DNA of 64,000 bases from Rhizobium grahamii. GTDB taxonomy: Bacteria; Pseudomonadota; Alphaproteobacteria; Rhizobiales; Rhizobiaceae. Under the pieces are notes generated by a model. The model was not told the DNA's origin and made no database searches. It saw nothing but the letters and a program-made list of their open reading frames with translations. Below, one piece after another: positions 16,536 through 26,213 of the stretch. The DNA lies in assembly GCF_009498215.1 (NCBI RefSeq), contig NZ_CP043498.1:992001-1056000 (forward strand), read 5' to 3'. The number at the start of each line of letters is the position of its first letter. The stretch's first letter is position 1. The position numbers were made by a program, and so were the translations under genes.

Positions 16536-18908
16536 CTATCGCCGCCCTCTTGGCGGCCTTGTTCCGGCCTGTTTGCGCGCGCGGCTTGCGTCGCGCCGGC
16601 CAGCCTTATGGAACGAACGTACAGCAGTGGGCATCTTTCGCCCTTCGCTGATCATCTCGAAACGAAGCGCACCGGCGAGCGGAATGGCTTCCGCAAGTTT
16701 CACCGTAACGCTGTCCCCCAGGCGATATCCGAGGCCGGTTTTCTCGCCAGACAGCGCCTGATGCGCCTCATCATAGATGAAGTAGTCCGTTCCGAGCGTA
16801 GATATAGGAATGAAGCCGTCCGCTCCATAGTCCGGCAGGGCGACAAATAGTCCCGATTTCGTCACGCCTCCTATGCGCCCTTCGAATTCCTCGCCGACAC
16901 GACCGGCAAGATGATGCGCAATCAGGCGATCGACCGTCTCGCGCTCGGCGGCCATGGCGCGGCGCTCGAAGGTCGAGATCTCGGCGGCAATATCGTCAAG
17001 TGCGGCTTCTTCGTCTGGCGTGATTCCGCCCTCACCGAAGCCGAGCGAGCCGACCAGCGCACGATGCACGATCAGGTCCGCATAGCGGCGGATCGGCGAG
17101 GTGAAGTGCGCATACTTCATTAGGTTCAGGCCGAAGTGCCCGATATTCTCCGGGCTGTAGATCGCCTGGCTCTGCGAGCGCAGCACCATCTCGTTGACCA
17201 TCGTCTGGTGCGGCGTGTCATCCGCCTTGGCGAGGATCATGTTGAAATTGTTGGCGCGCATGTTGCCGCCCTTGGGAAGCGATATGCCAAGCGTTGCCAG
17301 GAACTCGCGCAGCACTTCCTGCTTGGCGAGCGTCGGACCGTCATGGATGCGGTAGATCAGCACCTGCCGCTTCTTCTCCAGCGTCTCGGCTGCCGAAACG
17401 TTGGCCTGGATCATCATTTCTTCGATCAGCTTGTGCGCGTCGAGGCGCGGCGGCACGACGACGCGATCCACGGTGCCGTCGGGTTTCAGCTGGATCTTGC
17501 GCTCCGGCATGTCGAGTTCGAGTGGCTGCCGGCGCCCACGACCGAGCGTCATGATCCGGTAGGCATTCCAGAGCGGCTTCAGGATCGGTTCGAGAAGCGG
17601 TCCCGTCTTGTCGTCGGGCTTGCCGTCGATCGCCGCCTGCGCCTGCTGGTAAGAGAGCTTTGCCGCGCTCTTCATCATCACGCGATGGAAGGTATGGCCG
17701 ATCTTGCGGCCTTCCTTCGAAAACATCATGCGAACGGCAAGCGCCGGCCGGTCCTGACCTTCTCTCAACGAGCAGAGATCGTTCGAGATCCGCTCCGGCA
17801 GCATCGGCACCACCCGGTCGGGGAAATAGACCGAGTTGCCGCGCTTCAGCGCTTCGCGATCGAGCGGAGAGTTCGGGCGAACGTAATAGGAGACATCGGC
17901 GATGGCGACAGTAACGATGACACCATCCGGATTGTCGGGCGAGGGGTCCGCCTCGGCGTAGACGGCGTCGTCATGGTCCTTGGCGTCAGCCGGATCGATG
18001 GTGATCAGCGGCACATCGCGCCAGTCCTCGCGATGCGACATCGTCGCGGGCTTGGCATCGTCGGCTTCGGCGACGACGGCAGGCGGGAATGTATAAGGGA
18101 TGCCATGCGCATGGATAGCGATCATCGAGATCGCCTTCTCGGATGCGACGGAGCCGACGATCGAGAGCACCTTGGCACGCGGCAGGCCGAATCGACCGAG
18201 ACGGGCAACTTCGACCTCGACAAGATCGCCGTCCTTGGCCTCGCCCTTGTACTCGGGGTCGATCACCATTTCCTCGCCGCGCCGCTCGATCGGCAGCAGA
18301 CGACCGGCACCACCAGGTGCATCCTTGAAGACGCCGAGCAACGCGCCGCGGCGCTTGTCCAGGATCTTGATGATGCGTGCCGTATAGGCCGGGCCGCCGC
18401 GATCAGAGGCCGGAAAGATCTTCGCCAGGATACGGTCGCCTATGCCGGCGACAGGAGCCTTGCCCTTGCCGTTGCGACCTGCTGCCGATGTCGACTGGCG
18501 GATGGCGACGGCGGGCGCAACCCCCATCTCCTCCGGCCATTCCGCCGGGCGTCCGATCAGTTCGCCGTCCTTGTCGCGCGTCGTGATGTCGAGCACGGTA
18601 ACCGGCGGCAGTGCGCCGGGTCGGATCAGCGACTTGCGTGTCTTTTGGAGCATACCTTCCTGCTCCAGTTCGCGCAGGAGGTGCTTCAGCTCGACGCGGC
18701 TGTCGCCTTTCAGTCCGAAGGCCTTCGCAAGCTCGCGCTTCGACGCCTTCTGCGGATGGTCGGCGATAAAGCGCAGAATCACTTCGCGGGAGGGCAGGGC
18801 CCCGTGGGCGATGTTCAGCGGTTCGGCGGCGGGTTGCAGGCTGGCGCGTCCGATCTTGCCGGGACGCTTGCCCATGCCCTTCGTTCTTTCCCGCGGGATT
18901 TTGCTCAC
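16536..18908 (-). CDS. rnr: Ribonuclease R
   Basis: A 3'-5' exoribonuclease that degrades structured RNA. Order: N-terminal winged-helix region (about 40-100), cold-shock OB folds, RNB catalytic domain with TIDPADAKDHDDAV (Asp305, 311, 313, 314) and an S1 domain near 650-740, then a short basic tail (GRRDASRARKQAGTRPPRGR). The length of 790 residues is normal. The start is GTG: it overlaps the topA stop in a GTGA four-base overlap, indicating translational coupling. An internal ATG 11 codons later is an alternative. Confidence 0.96.
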   Translation of the reverse strand: MSKIPRERTKGMGKRPGKIGRASLQPAAEPLNIAHGALPSREVILRFIADHPQKASKRELAKAFGLKGDSRVELKHLLRELEQEGMLQKTRKSLIRPGALPPVTVLDITTRDKDGELIGRPAEWPEEMGVAPAVAIRQSTSAAGRNGKGKAPVAGIGDRILAKIFPASDRGGPAYTARIIKILDKRRGALLGVFKDAPGGAGRLLPIERRGEEMVIDPEYKGEAKDGDLVEVEVARLGRFGLPRAKVLSIVGSVASEKAISMIAIHAHGIPYTFPPAVVAEADDAKPATMSHREDWRDVPLITIDPADAKDHDDAVYAEADPSPDNPDGVIVTVAIADVSYYVRPNSPLDREALKRGNSVYFPDRVVPMLPERISNDLCSLREGQDRPALAVRMMFSKEGRKIGHTFHRVMMKSAAKLSYQQAQAAIDGKPDDKTGPLLEPILKPLWNAYRIMTLGRGRRQPLELDMPERKIQLKPDGTVDRVVVPPRLDAHKLIEEMMIQANVSAAETLEKKRQVLIYRIHDGPTLAKQEVLREFLATLGISLPKGGNMRANNFNMILAKADDTPHQTMVNEMVLRSQSQAIYSPENIGHFGLNLMKYAHFTSPIRRYADLIVHRALVGSLGFGEGGITPDEEAALDDIAAEISTFERRAMAAERETVDRLIAHHLAGRVGEEFEGRIGGVTKSGLFVALPDYGADGFIPISTLGTDYFIYDEAHQALSGEKTGLGYRLGDSVTVKLAEAIPLAGALRFEMISEGRKMPTAVRSFHKAGRRDASRARKQAGTRPPRGRR

Positions 18909-21559
18909 TCTTCGCTCTTCTTCGTCTTTGCCGGCGCCTTGGCTTTGGTCGTCTTCGGCTTGGCGGCGGTCTTCGTCTTGGTTTCAGCCGAGGTGGCTTT
19001 CGCCTTCGGCTTTGCCTTGCTCTTCGATGCCGGTGCCTTGCCTGCCTTGGCGGCGATGAGCGCCAGCGCTTCCTCGACGGTCAGGGCCTGCGGATCGGTG
19101 CCCTTCGGCAGGGTCGCATTGACCTTGCCCCAGTTCACGTAGGGACCATACTTGCCGTCGCGAACGGTGATCGCGCCGCCATCCGGATGGTCGCCCAGTT
19201 CCTTCAACGCTGCCGCAGCAGTCCGGCCGCGTCCGGCAGGGCCTTTGCTCGCCTTGTCGGCAATCACGGTCACGGCGCGGTTGAGGCCGATCGAGAAGAC
19301 GTCTTCGACGCTTTCAAGGTTGGCGTAGCCGCCATCATGCAGCAGGAACGGTCCATAGCGACCGATGCCGGAAGAAATCATCTTGCCGGTTTCCGGATGC
19401 TTGCCGATATCGCGTGGCAGCGAAATCAGCGCCATCGCCTTCTCGTAGTCGATGTCCTCTGGCTTCCAGCCCTTCGGCAGCGAGGAACGCTTGGCTTCCT
19501 TGCCATCACCGCGCTGGATGTAGGGGCCGAAGCGGCCCGAACGCAGCGTAAGCTCTTCGCCGGTCACCGGATCGGTACCGAGGTTCTTCGGTTCGTTCAG
19601 CGCAACGCCTTCGGCTTCCGAACCGCCTTCGGACGAAAGCTGGCGCGTATAGTTGCACTCCGGATAGTTCGAGCAGCCGACGAAGGCGCCGTATTTTCCG
19701 AGCTTCAAGGACAGATTGCCGGTGCCGCACACCTGGCAGATGCGGGGATCACCCCCATCTTCCCGCTTCGGGAAGACGAGCGGCGCCAGCGCCTCATTCA
19801 GGGCATCCAGCACGTTCGTGACGCGCAGTTCCTTGGTGTCCTCGATCTGGGCGAAGAAGTCCGTCCAGAAATCGCGCAGCACCTGCTTCCAGTTCAGCTC
19901 GCCGGCTGAAATCTGGTCGAGCTTCTCCTCGAGGTCGGCCGTGAAATCGTACTCGACATACTTCGTGAAGAAGCTTTCGAGGAAGGCCGTCACCAGCCGG
20001 CCCTTGGCCTGCGGAATGAGCTTGCGCTTGTCGATCGTCACGTATTCGCGGTCGCGCAGTGTGGCGAGCGTGGCGGCATAGGTCGACGGACGGCCGATGC
20101 CGAGCTCTTCCATCTTCTTGATGAGCGAAGCTTCTGAATAGCGCGGCGGCGGCTCGGTAAAGTGCTGGCTCGAATTGATCTTCTGCTTGGCGAGGTTCTC
20201 GCGGGCATTGATCTCCGGCAGGCGGCCATCCTCGTCGCCATCGTCGCTCTGCTCGCCGTCTTCCTTCTGATCGGTATAGGCGGCGATGAAGCCGTCGAAG
20301 CGGATGACAGAGCCGACGGCGCGCAAGCCAGCCTTCTCGCCCTTGTTATCGGCGGTGATCTCCGCGGTGGTGCGCTCGATCTCGGCCGAGGCCATCTGGC
20401 TGGCGATGCCGCGCTTCCAGATCAGGTCGTAGAGCTTGATCTGATCGGCATCCAGATACTGGCGCACGCGATCCGGCGAACGATTGAAGTCCGTCGGGCG
20501 GATTGCTTCGTGGGCTTCCTGAGCGTTCTTCGCTTTGGTGGAGTAGAAGCGGGCTTTCTCCGGCAGATAGCGCTGGCCGAACTGATCGACGATGGCGCTA
20601 CGCGCGGCATCGATCGCTTCCGGCGCCATCTGTACACCGTCGGTACGCATATAGGTAATGAGACCGACGGTCTCGCCGCCGATATCGAAGCCTTCATAGA
20701 GCTTCTGTGCGACCTGCATCGTGCGCGATGCCGAGAAGCCGAGCTTCGACGAGGCGGCCTGCTGCAATGTGGAGGTTGTGAAGGGTGGTCCCGGGTTGCG
20801 CTTGACGGGCTTTGCCTCGACCGTGTCGACCACGTAGGACGCACCGTCCAGAAGCGCCTTCAGCTTGCCGGCTTCCTCGCCATTCGCAATCGACCGGGCC
20901 TGCAACCGCTTGCCATTGGCTGCAACCAGTTTCGCCTCGAATTCGTCGCCGCGCGGCGTCTTCAGCAGCGCCGAGAGATTCCAGTATTCTTCGGATATAA
21001 AGCGCTCGATCTCGGATTCGCGGTCGCAGACGAGGCGAAGCGCCACCGATTGCACACGTCCGGCGGATCGTGCGCCGGGCAGCTTGCGCCAAAGCACCGG
21101 CGACAGGTTGAAGCCGACAAGATAGTCGAGCGCACGGCGTGCCAGATAGGCGTCGACCAGCGGCACGTCGATGTCGCGCGGATCGGCCATGGCATCGAGA
21201 ACGGCCTTCTTGGTGATCGCGTTGAACACCACACGCTTCACTGTCTTGCCGTTCAGGACGCGCTTCTTGTTCAGCATGTCAAGCACGTGCCAGGAAATCG
21301 CCTCACCCTCGCGATCCGGGTCGGTTGCGAGGAACAGGCCGTCAGAGGACTTAACCGCGTCGGCGATGTCCTTCATGCGCTTTGCCGAGGCCCCATCGAC
21401 CTCCCAAAGCATTTCGAAATCCTGATCGGGCAAAACCGATCCGTCCTTGGCAGGCAGATCGCGCACGTGTCCGAAGGAGGCGAGCACCTTGTATCCGGAT
21501 CCCAGATACTTGTTGATCGTCTTTGCCTTCGCAGGCGATTCCACCACTACAACATTCAT
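18905..21559 (-). CDS. topA: DNA topoisomerase I
   Basis: Type IA topoisomerase that relaxes negative supercoils. The 884-residue protein starts with the TOPRIM domain (VVVESPAKAKTINKYLG; ATDPDREGEAISWH) and carries the active-site Tyr303 in GLITYMRTDGVQ. Past the core there is one zinc finger (CQVCGTGNL...CSNYPEC), then several repeats of the kind SGRFGPYIQRGDG and GRYGPFLLHDGG, and a Lys/Ala-rich tail (SKSKAKPKAKATSAETKTKT). One zinc finger followed by such repeats is usual for alphaproteobacterial TopA. It overlaps rnr by four bases. A TopAI-like homologue lies about 13 kb away in this window. Confidence 0.97.
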   Translation of the reverse strand: MNVVVVESPAKAKTINKYLGSGYKVLASFGHVRDLPAKDGSVLPDQDFEMLWEVDGASAKRMKDIADAVKSSDGLFLATDPDREGEAISWHVLDMLNKKRVLNGKTVKRVVFNAITKKAVLDAMADPRDIDVPLVDAYLARRALDYLVGFNLSPVLWRKLPGARSAGRVQSVALRLVCDRESEIERFISEEYWNLSALLKTPRGDEFEAKLVAANGKRLQARSIANGEEAGKLKALLDGASYVVDTVEAKPVKRNPGPPFTTSTLQQAASSKLGFSASRTMQVAQKLYEGFDIGGETVGLITYMRTDGVQMAPEAIDAARSAIVDQFGQRYLPEKARFYSTKAKNAQEAHEAIRPTDFNRSPDRVRQYLDADQIKLYDLIWKRGIASQMASAEIERTTAEITADNKGEKAGLRAVGSVIRFDGFIAAYTDQKEDGEQSDDGDEDGRLPEINARENLAKQKINSSQHFTEPPPRYSEASLIKKMEELGIGRPSTYAATLATLRDREYVTIDKRKLIPQAKGRLVTAFLESFFTKYVEYDFTADLEEKLDQISAGELNWKQVLRDFWTDFFAQIEDTKELRVTNVLDALNEALAPLVFPKREDGGDPRICQVCGTGNLSLKLGKYGAFVGCSNYPECNYTRQLSSEGGSEAEGVALNEPKNLGTDPVTGEELTLRSGRFGPYIQRGDGKEAKRSSLPKGWKPEDIDYEKAMALISLPRDIGKHPETGKMISSGIGRYGPFLLHDGGYANLESVEDVFSIGLNRAVTVIADKASKGPAGRGRTAAAALKELGDHPDGGAITVRDGKYGPYVNWGKVNATLPKGTDPQALTVEEALALIAAKAGKAPASKSKAKPKAKATSAETKTKTAAKPKTTKAKAPAKTKKSEE

Positions 21560-21802
21560 GATGATTCTCTAATAAAGTGCCGCTCGGCTTCTTGGCTGAT
21601 TGAAAAGCCTGCCGCGTTATGCTTGCCGGTTCTTCGACATGGACAGGTAAATCGTTCCGGTCAAGTGGTTTGCATGCATTTTTACCTATTACAACGCGAT
21701 ACAACCAAAAGAAGATATATCGCGTGTTGCAATTTCTGATTATTGCGTTATCGTTTTTTGCGTGTGGTTCGGGCTGCCTATGACAGCCTTCTCAATCCGG
21801 GA

Positions 21803-21994
21803 ATGAGTCTGGCCATGGCGGCTAATTACGCAAAAAGAGATGCTAGCAAATCCGGCTCCCGCGAGAACATCGCCTTCATTCGCCAGATGCTGGCTGAGTT
21901 GCGCAAGGTAGCGGAAAACGAAAAGGCCGAGATGCTTTGCTATCTGATCGAGATGGCGTACGTCGAGGCCGGAGATCTTCAAGCACGCATGTAG
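21803..21994 (+). CDS. Small conserved hypothetical protein
   Basis: A soluble, largely helical protein of 63 residues (MSLAMAANYAKRDASKSGSR, later IRQMLAELRKVAENEKAEML). It contains no cleavable signal. It lies alone on the plus strand between the divergent topA and convergent dprA units. The start is uncertain: an ATG four codons later (MAANYAK) has GGGAATGAG at a reasonable spacing, and the frame also extends upstream to a TTG. I recognise no domain. Confidence 0.6.
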   Translation: MSLAMAANYAKRDASKSGSRENIAFIRQMLAELRKVAENEKAEMLCYLIEMAYVEAGDLQARM

Positions 21995-21998
21995 GAAT

Positions 21999-23147
21999 TT
22001 ACGGATCCATTGCAAGGGAGACGAGCCCACCGGCATGCCGGTGCAGCCGTCCGGCAAGATCAAGCTCCAGCAGCACGAGATAGACCGCCGAAGCGGCCAG
22101 CTCCGTATGGCGAATGATGTCGTCGATCTCGGTTGGTGTCGGACCAAGCGCATCGACAATCCGCGCGCGGTCGGAATCATCAGGCGGCAGCAACGAGAAG
22201 CGCGGTTCCTGCTCAGGCTCTTCGGCCAGCGGAGGCGAGAACAGATCGTACTGCGTTAAGGGAGCGAGAGCCTGCACGACGTCATGCGGGGCGGTGACGA
22301 TAAGGGCGCCATCCTTCAGGAGCTCATTGGTCCCCTGGCTTCGTGGGTCCAGCGGTGAACCCGGCACCGCGAAGACCAGTCGTCCGAACTCGCCGGCAAG
22401 CCGCGCGGTGATCAAGGAACCGGACCGTGTCGCCGCCTCGACGACGACGACGCCGAGGGAGGCGCCGGCAATCAGTCTGTTTCGTCGCGGAAAGTCCCGG
22501 GCTCGCGGTTCCCATCCGAACGGCATCTCGCTGATTGCCAGCCCGTTGCCGTTCCAGATCTCTTCCAGCAAAGCGGTATTCTCTGGCGGGTAAGGCTTGT
22601 CCAGCCCGCCGGCCATTGCGGCGATGGTACCGGTTTCCAGACTGGCGCGATGGGCCGCGGTATCTATACCGCGAGCAAGTCCCGACAGGACCGTGTAGCC
22701 TGCTTGCCCGCAATGACGCGCAATCATGGCAGCAAACTTGGCGCCGCTGATTGACGCGTTCCGCGAACCGACGATGCCGACACCCGGCCGAATCGCAGCC
22801 GAGAGATTTCCCTTTGCCGCAAGGAGAGGCGGAGCTCCATCGATATGCCGGAGAGTCTGTGGGTATTCCGGCTCCCCGATGCCGACAAACCTTGCGCCGA
22901 AGCGCTGAGCTTCTTCAAGCTCGCGATGCGCTTCGCTCTCTGTCGCTATGCGGATGGAGCGCGTCGCCCCGCCGCGTGCCGAAAGTTCGGGCAGGGCGGC
23001 CAACGCCGTCTCTGCGGATCCGAAGTGATTGATGAGGTCGCGAAAGGTCGCCGGCCCGACATTGTCGGAGCGGATGAGACGCAGCCATGCGATGCGTTGG
23101 CGTTCCGTTAGCGCAATTCCCTTTGGCCTTGCGCTGCGAGCGTCCAT
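21999..23147 (-). CDS. dprA: DNA-processing protein DprA
   Basis: Binds incoming single-stranded DNA and loads RecA during transformation in competent bacteria; widely kept in species not known to be competent. The 382-residue protein has an N-terminal helix-hairpin region, the Rossmann-like core with GVGIVGSRNAS, GLARGIDTAAHRA and FPRRNRLIAG, and a C-terminal winged helix (about 310-375: GPTPTEIDDIIRHTELA). It starts one base after plsY, so the two are coupled in the pyrB-pyrC-plsY-dprA order. Confidence 0.95.
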   Translation of the reverse strand: MDARSARPKGIALTERQRIAWLRLIRSDNVGPATFRDLINHFGSAETALAALPELSARGGATRSIRIATESEAHRELEEAQRFGARFVGIGEPEYPQTLRHIDGAPPLLAAKGNLSAAIRPGVGIVGSRNASISGAKFAAMIARHCGQAGYTVLSGLARGIDTAAHRASLETGTIAAMAGGLDKPYPPENTALLEEIWNGNGLAISEMPFGWEPRARDFPRRNRLIAGASLGVVVVEAATRSGSLITARLAGEFGRLVFAVPGSPLDPRSQGTNELLKDGALIVTAPHDVVQALAPLTQYDLFSPPLAEEPEQEPRFSLLPPDDSDRARIVDALGPTPTEIDDIIRHTELAASAVYLVLLELDLAGRLHRHAGGLVSLAMDP

Positions 23148-23148
23148 T

Positions 23149-23769
23149 CTATCCCTTCGCCCCGATCTTGCTTTCCGTCCCGCTTATCAGGCGGGAGATG
23201 TTGGCCTGGTGCTTCCAGTAGGAGATGACGGTCATGATCGCCATGACCGCTGCAACCTTCTCTGCGCCCAGTATCCACAATGCAACCGGAATGACAAGCA
23301 TTGCAACCAATGCGGCAAGCGAGGAGTACCGGGTCGTGAAAGCGACCGCCAACCAGACCACAGCGAAAGCCAGAACCATGATCGGCGCAACGCCAAGCAG
23401 CGTCCCGATGTAGGTGGCAACGCCCTTGCCGCCCTTGAAGCCGATCCAGACCGGGAAGAGGTGACCGATGAAGGCGAAGAAGCCTGCAATCAGGGCCGCC
23501 TCGTTACCCAGGAAGTAGCCGACGATCCAGGCTGCGGCCGATGCCTTCAGCGCATCGAGAAGGAGCGTTGCGGCTGCAAGCTTCTTGTTGCCGGTTCTGA
23601 GCACGTTGGTCGCGCCGATATTGCCGGATCCGATGCTGCGCACGTCGCCAAGCCCTGCCGCCTTCGTCAGGATCAGGCCGAAAGGGATGGAGCCGAGCAG
23701 GTAGCCGATGGCGGCCGCCGCAAGCGCGATCGGCAGCGTGATCTGCCAAGTCATGAGATCCGAGACCAT
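23149..23769 (-). CDS. plsY: Acyl-phosphate glycerol-3-phosphate acyltransferase PlsY
   Basis: Inner-membrane enzyme that transfers acyl from acyl-phosphate to glycerol-3-phosphate, the first step of phospholipid synthesis. The 206-residue protein has about five membrane segments and the three PlsY motifs: GSIPFGLI followed by [12 protein letters not shown], then the [12 protein letters not shown] glycine-rich loop. The ATG follows GGAGGG; the frame extends much further upstream but without such a site and without homology. dprA follows after one base. Confidence 0.95.
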   Translation of the reverse strand: MVSDLMTWQITLPIALAAAAIGYLLGSIPFGLILTKAAGLGDVRSIGSGNIGATNVLRTGNKKLAAATLLLDALKASAAAWIVGYFLGNEAALIAGFFAFIGHLFPVWIGFKGGKGVATYIGTLLGVAPIMVLAFAVVWLAVAFTTRYSSLAALVAMLVIPVALWILGAEKVAAVMAIMTVISYWKHQANISRLISGTESKIGAKG

Positions 23770-23788
23770 GTTCCCTCCGGTGGTCTTT

Positions 23789-25078
23789 TTATATTGTATG
23801 CACGCAGCGTCCGGCGACGTAGGTCGCAACGGCGCGTCCGCTGAAGCGCGCGTCTTCGAACGGCGTGTTCCTCGAGCGGGAAAGAAGCATGTCCTTCGAG
23901 ACAAGCCAAGGGTCATCGAGATCGATCAGCGTGATATCTGCTTTTGCGCCCGGCTTCAGCGTGCCGGCATCGAGGCCGAAGATCTGCGCCGGCCGCGTCG
24001 ACATCGCATCGATCAGCCGCATCAGGCTGACCTGACCGCTGTGATGCAGGCGAAGCGCCGCAGCGAGCATCGTTTCGAGGCCGACTGCGCCGTCAGCCGC
24101 TTCGCCGAAGGGCAGGCGTTTGGTGTCGACGTCCTGCGGATCGTGCGAGGAGACGATGATATCAATCGCACCGCGCGCCAGCGCGTCCACCATGGCCACG
24201 CGGTCGTCTTCGGAGCGCAGCGGCGGATAGAGCTTGAAGAAGGTCCGGTATTCGCCGATGTCGTTTTCGTTGAGCGAGAGATTGTTGATCGAGATACCGC
24301 AGGTGACGCGTGCACCGCGGCTGCGTGCAAGCTCGATCGCTTCGACCGATTCCGGAACTGAGATCATCGCGGCGTGGTAGTTGCCGCGCGTCAGCTTGGC
24401 GATACGCAGATCGCGTTCGAGAGGGATGAGCTCTGCTTCTTTCGGAATGCCGCCGAGACCGAGCCAGCTCGCAAACAGCCCCTCATGCATGACGCCGGTG
24501 GCGCCGAGATACTTGTCGCGGGTCTCGCACGAGACCACGGCGCCGAATTCGCGCGCATAGGTCATGACGCGGCGCAGAACCTGCGTGTCATGAATGCTCG
24601 AGCGGCCGTCGGTAAACGCCACGGCGCCGGCTTCCATCAGCAGGCCGATCTCGGTCATTTCCTCGCCTGCAAGGTGTTTGGTAATGGCGGCTGCCGGATA
24701 GACGTTGATCAGCGCTTTGTCCTTCGCCGTCTTCTTCACGAACTCGACAAGCGCGATGTCGTCGATGACGGGATCGGTGTCCGGCATCATGATAACAGAG
24801 GTCACGCCGCCGGCAGCTGCCGCACGGCTCGCCGAGGCGATGGTTTCGCGATGTTCGGCACCCGGTTCGCCGATATGAACACGCGCATCCACCAGGCCAG
24901 GCGTGGCAACGAGACCAGTGCAATCACGCACCGCGGCTCCATCCGGCGTTCCCTGGTTCTGCGCATCCGCGCCGGCCGCAACGATCAAGCCATCCTTGAC
25001 GATGATGCTGCCGATTTCATCGAGATTGCGCGAGGGGTCGACGATGCGAACGTTCTTGAGGACGATCGAGTTCTTCAT
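23789..25078 (-). CDS. pyrC: Dihydroorotase-like protein PyrC, probably catalytically inactive
   Basis: A 429-residue class I dihydroorotase fold overlapping pyrB by four bases (ATGA). The usual metal ligands are mostly missing: the HxH motif reads DARVH (Arg66 for the first His, His68 kept), the loop expected to give a His reads VVSCETRD (residues 181-188), the usual PHH is INN (264-266), and the catalytic TDHAP is SSHDP (310-314). Asp157 remains. This matches the pseudo-dihydroorotases (PyrC') that form dodecamers with aspartate transcarbamoylase in Pseudomonas and relatives. A real dihydroorotase must then be encoded elsewhere. The fold assignment is firm; inactivity is inferred. Confidence 0.9.
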   Translation of the reverse strand: MKNSIVLKNVRIVDPSRNLDEIGSIIVKDGLIVAAGADAQNQGTPDGAAVRDCTGLVATPGLVDARVHIGEPGAEHRETIASASRAAAAGGVTSVIMMPDTDPVIDDIALVEFVKKTAKDKALINVYPAAAITKHLAGEEMTEIGLLMEAGAVAFTDGRSSIHDTQVLRRVMTYAREFGAVVSCETRDKYLGATGVMHEGLFASWLGLGGIPKEAELIPLERDLRIAKLTRGNYHAAMISVPESVEAIELARSRGARVTCGISINNLSLNENDIGEYRTFFKLYPPLRSEDDRVAMVDALARGAIDIIVSSHDPQDVDTKRLPFGEAADGAVGLETMLAAALRLHHSGQVSLMRLIDAMSTRPAQIFGLDAGTLKPGAKADITLIDLDDPWLVSKDMLLSRSRNTPFEDARFSGRAVATYVAGRCVHTI

Positions 25079-26031
25079 GCGCCGGCTCCTTCGGTGCGGG
25101 GACCCTGGTTCTGTGAGACCAGCAGCGTCTCCATGACGGCCATGCGCACGGCGACCCCCATTTCCACCTGTTCCGCAATCACGCTCTGCGGGCCGTCGGC
25201 AACCTCGGAGGAGATCTCGACGCCGCGGTTCATCGGGCCGGGATGCATGACAAGCGCATCTTCCTTCGCCGCCTTCAGCGTCTCCGCGTCGAGCCCATAG
25301 AAATGATAGTATTCGCGTACCGACGGCACGAAGGCACCGGACATGCGCTCGCGCTGCAGGCGCAGCATCATCACCACGTCGGCGTCCTTCAGCCCTTCCT
25401 TCATGGAATGGAAGACCTCGACACCCATGTTGGCGATGCCTGACGGCAGGAGGGTTGCAGGCGCGACGACACGTACGCGCGCGCCCATGGCGTTCAGCAA
25501 CAAGATGTTCGAGCGCGCCACGCGCGAATGCAGCACGTCGCCGCAGATCGCGACGATGATGCGCGAGAGCTTGCCCTTGGCGCGGCGGATCGTCAGCGCG
25601 TCGAGCAGCGCCTGCGTCGGATGCTCATGCTGGCCGTCGCCGGCGTTGACCACCGAGCAGGAAACCTTCTGTGCGAGCAGGGCGGCGGCACCGGCGCTGG
25701 AATGGCGGATCACGAGCACGTCGGGCCGCATCGCGTTCAGCGTCATCGCCGTATCGATCAGCGTCTCGCCCTTCTTCACCGAAGAATTGCCGACCGACAT
25801 GTTCATCACGTCGGCGCCGAGGCGTTTGCCGGCAAGCTCGAAGGAGGCCTGCGTGCGCGTCGATGCCTCGAAGAATAGGTTGATTTGCGTGAGCCCCCTC
25901 AGCGTCGAGGTTTTCTTTTCCCTCTGCCTGCTGATCTTGACGGCCTCGTCGGCCTTATCGAGGAGAAAGGTGATATCCTGCTCTGTGAGCCCTTTGATAC
26001 CGATGAGGTGGCGGTGGGGAAAGAAGACCAT
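25075..26031 (-). CDS. pyrB: Aspartate carbamoyltransferase catalytic chain
   Basis: Condenses carbamoyl phosphate with aspartate in pyrimidine synthesis. The 318-residue protein has the carbamoyl-phosphate motif [18 protein letters not shown] (the STRT loop), the HPTQALLD motif and the C-terminal MHPGPMNRG...S loop binding aspartate. No regulatory pyrI gene is adjacent, as expected for enzymes that partner with PyrC or PyrC'. It leads the pyrB-pyrC-plsY-dprA cluster, and the 180-base gap to divergent aidB should hold both promoters. Confidence 0.97.
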   Translation of the reverse strand: MVFFPHRHLIGIKGLTEQDITFLLDKADEAVKISRQREKKTSTLRGLTQINLFFEASTRTQASFELAGKRLGADVMNMSVGNSSVKKGETLIDTAMTLNAMRPDVLVIRHSSAGAAALLAQKVSCSVVNAGDGQHEHPTQALLDALTIRRAKGKLSRIIVAICGDVLHSRVARSNILLLNAMGARVRVVAPATLLPSGIANMGVEVFHSMKEGLKDADVVMMLRLQRERMSGAFVPSVREYYHFYGLDAETLKAAKEDALVMHPGPMNRGVEISSEVADGPQSVIAEQVEMGVAVRMAVMETLLVSQNQGPRTEGAGA

Positions 26032-26213
26032 GAACCTGCCTCTTGCTGTCGTCTGCGGGGTCTATAAAGAGTGAGCCGGGCGGCGGCAAGCTTGTGCTGT
26101 GGGCAAACGCCCGTCTCCCCCTGCAATTTTGCCGGATTTCAACTATTGCAGAGGAGAGGGGAAAATATAACTTCCGGTTTCCCTTTGCCTGCCTCTTGCA
26201 CTAGAAGCGACTC

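Noticed and set aside
17136..19142. 668-codon plus-strand frame across rnr and the topA end
   Set aside because: Antisense shadow of rnr and topA, whose own motifs are complete; the translation has no domain.
20162..21739. 525-codon plus-strand frame opposite topA
   Set aside because: Antisense shadow; no start signal and no family.
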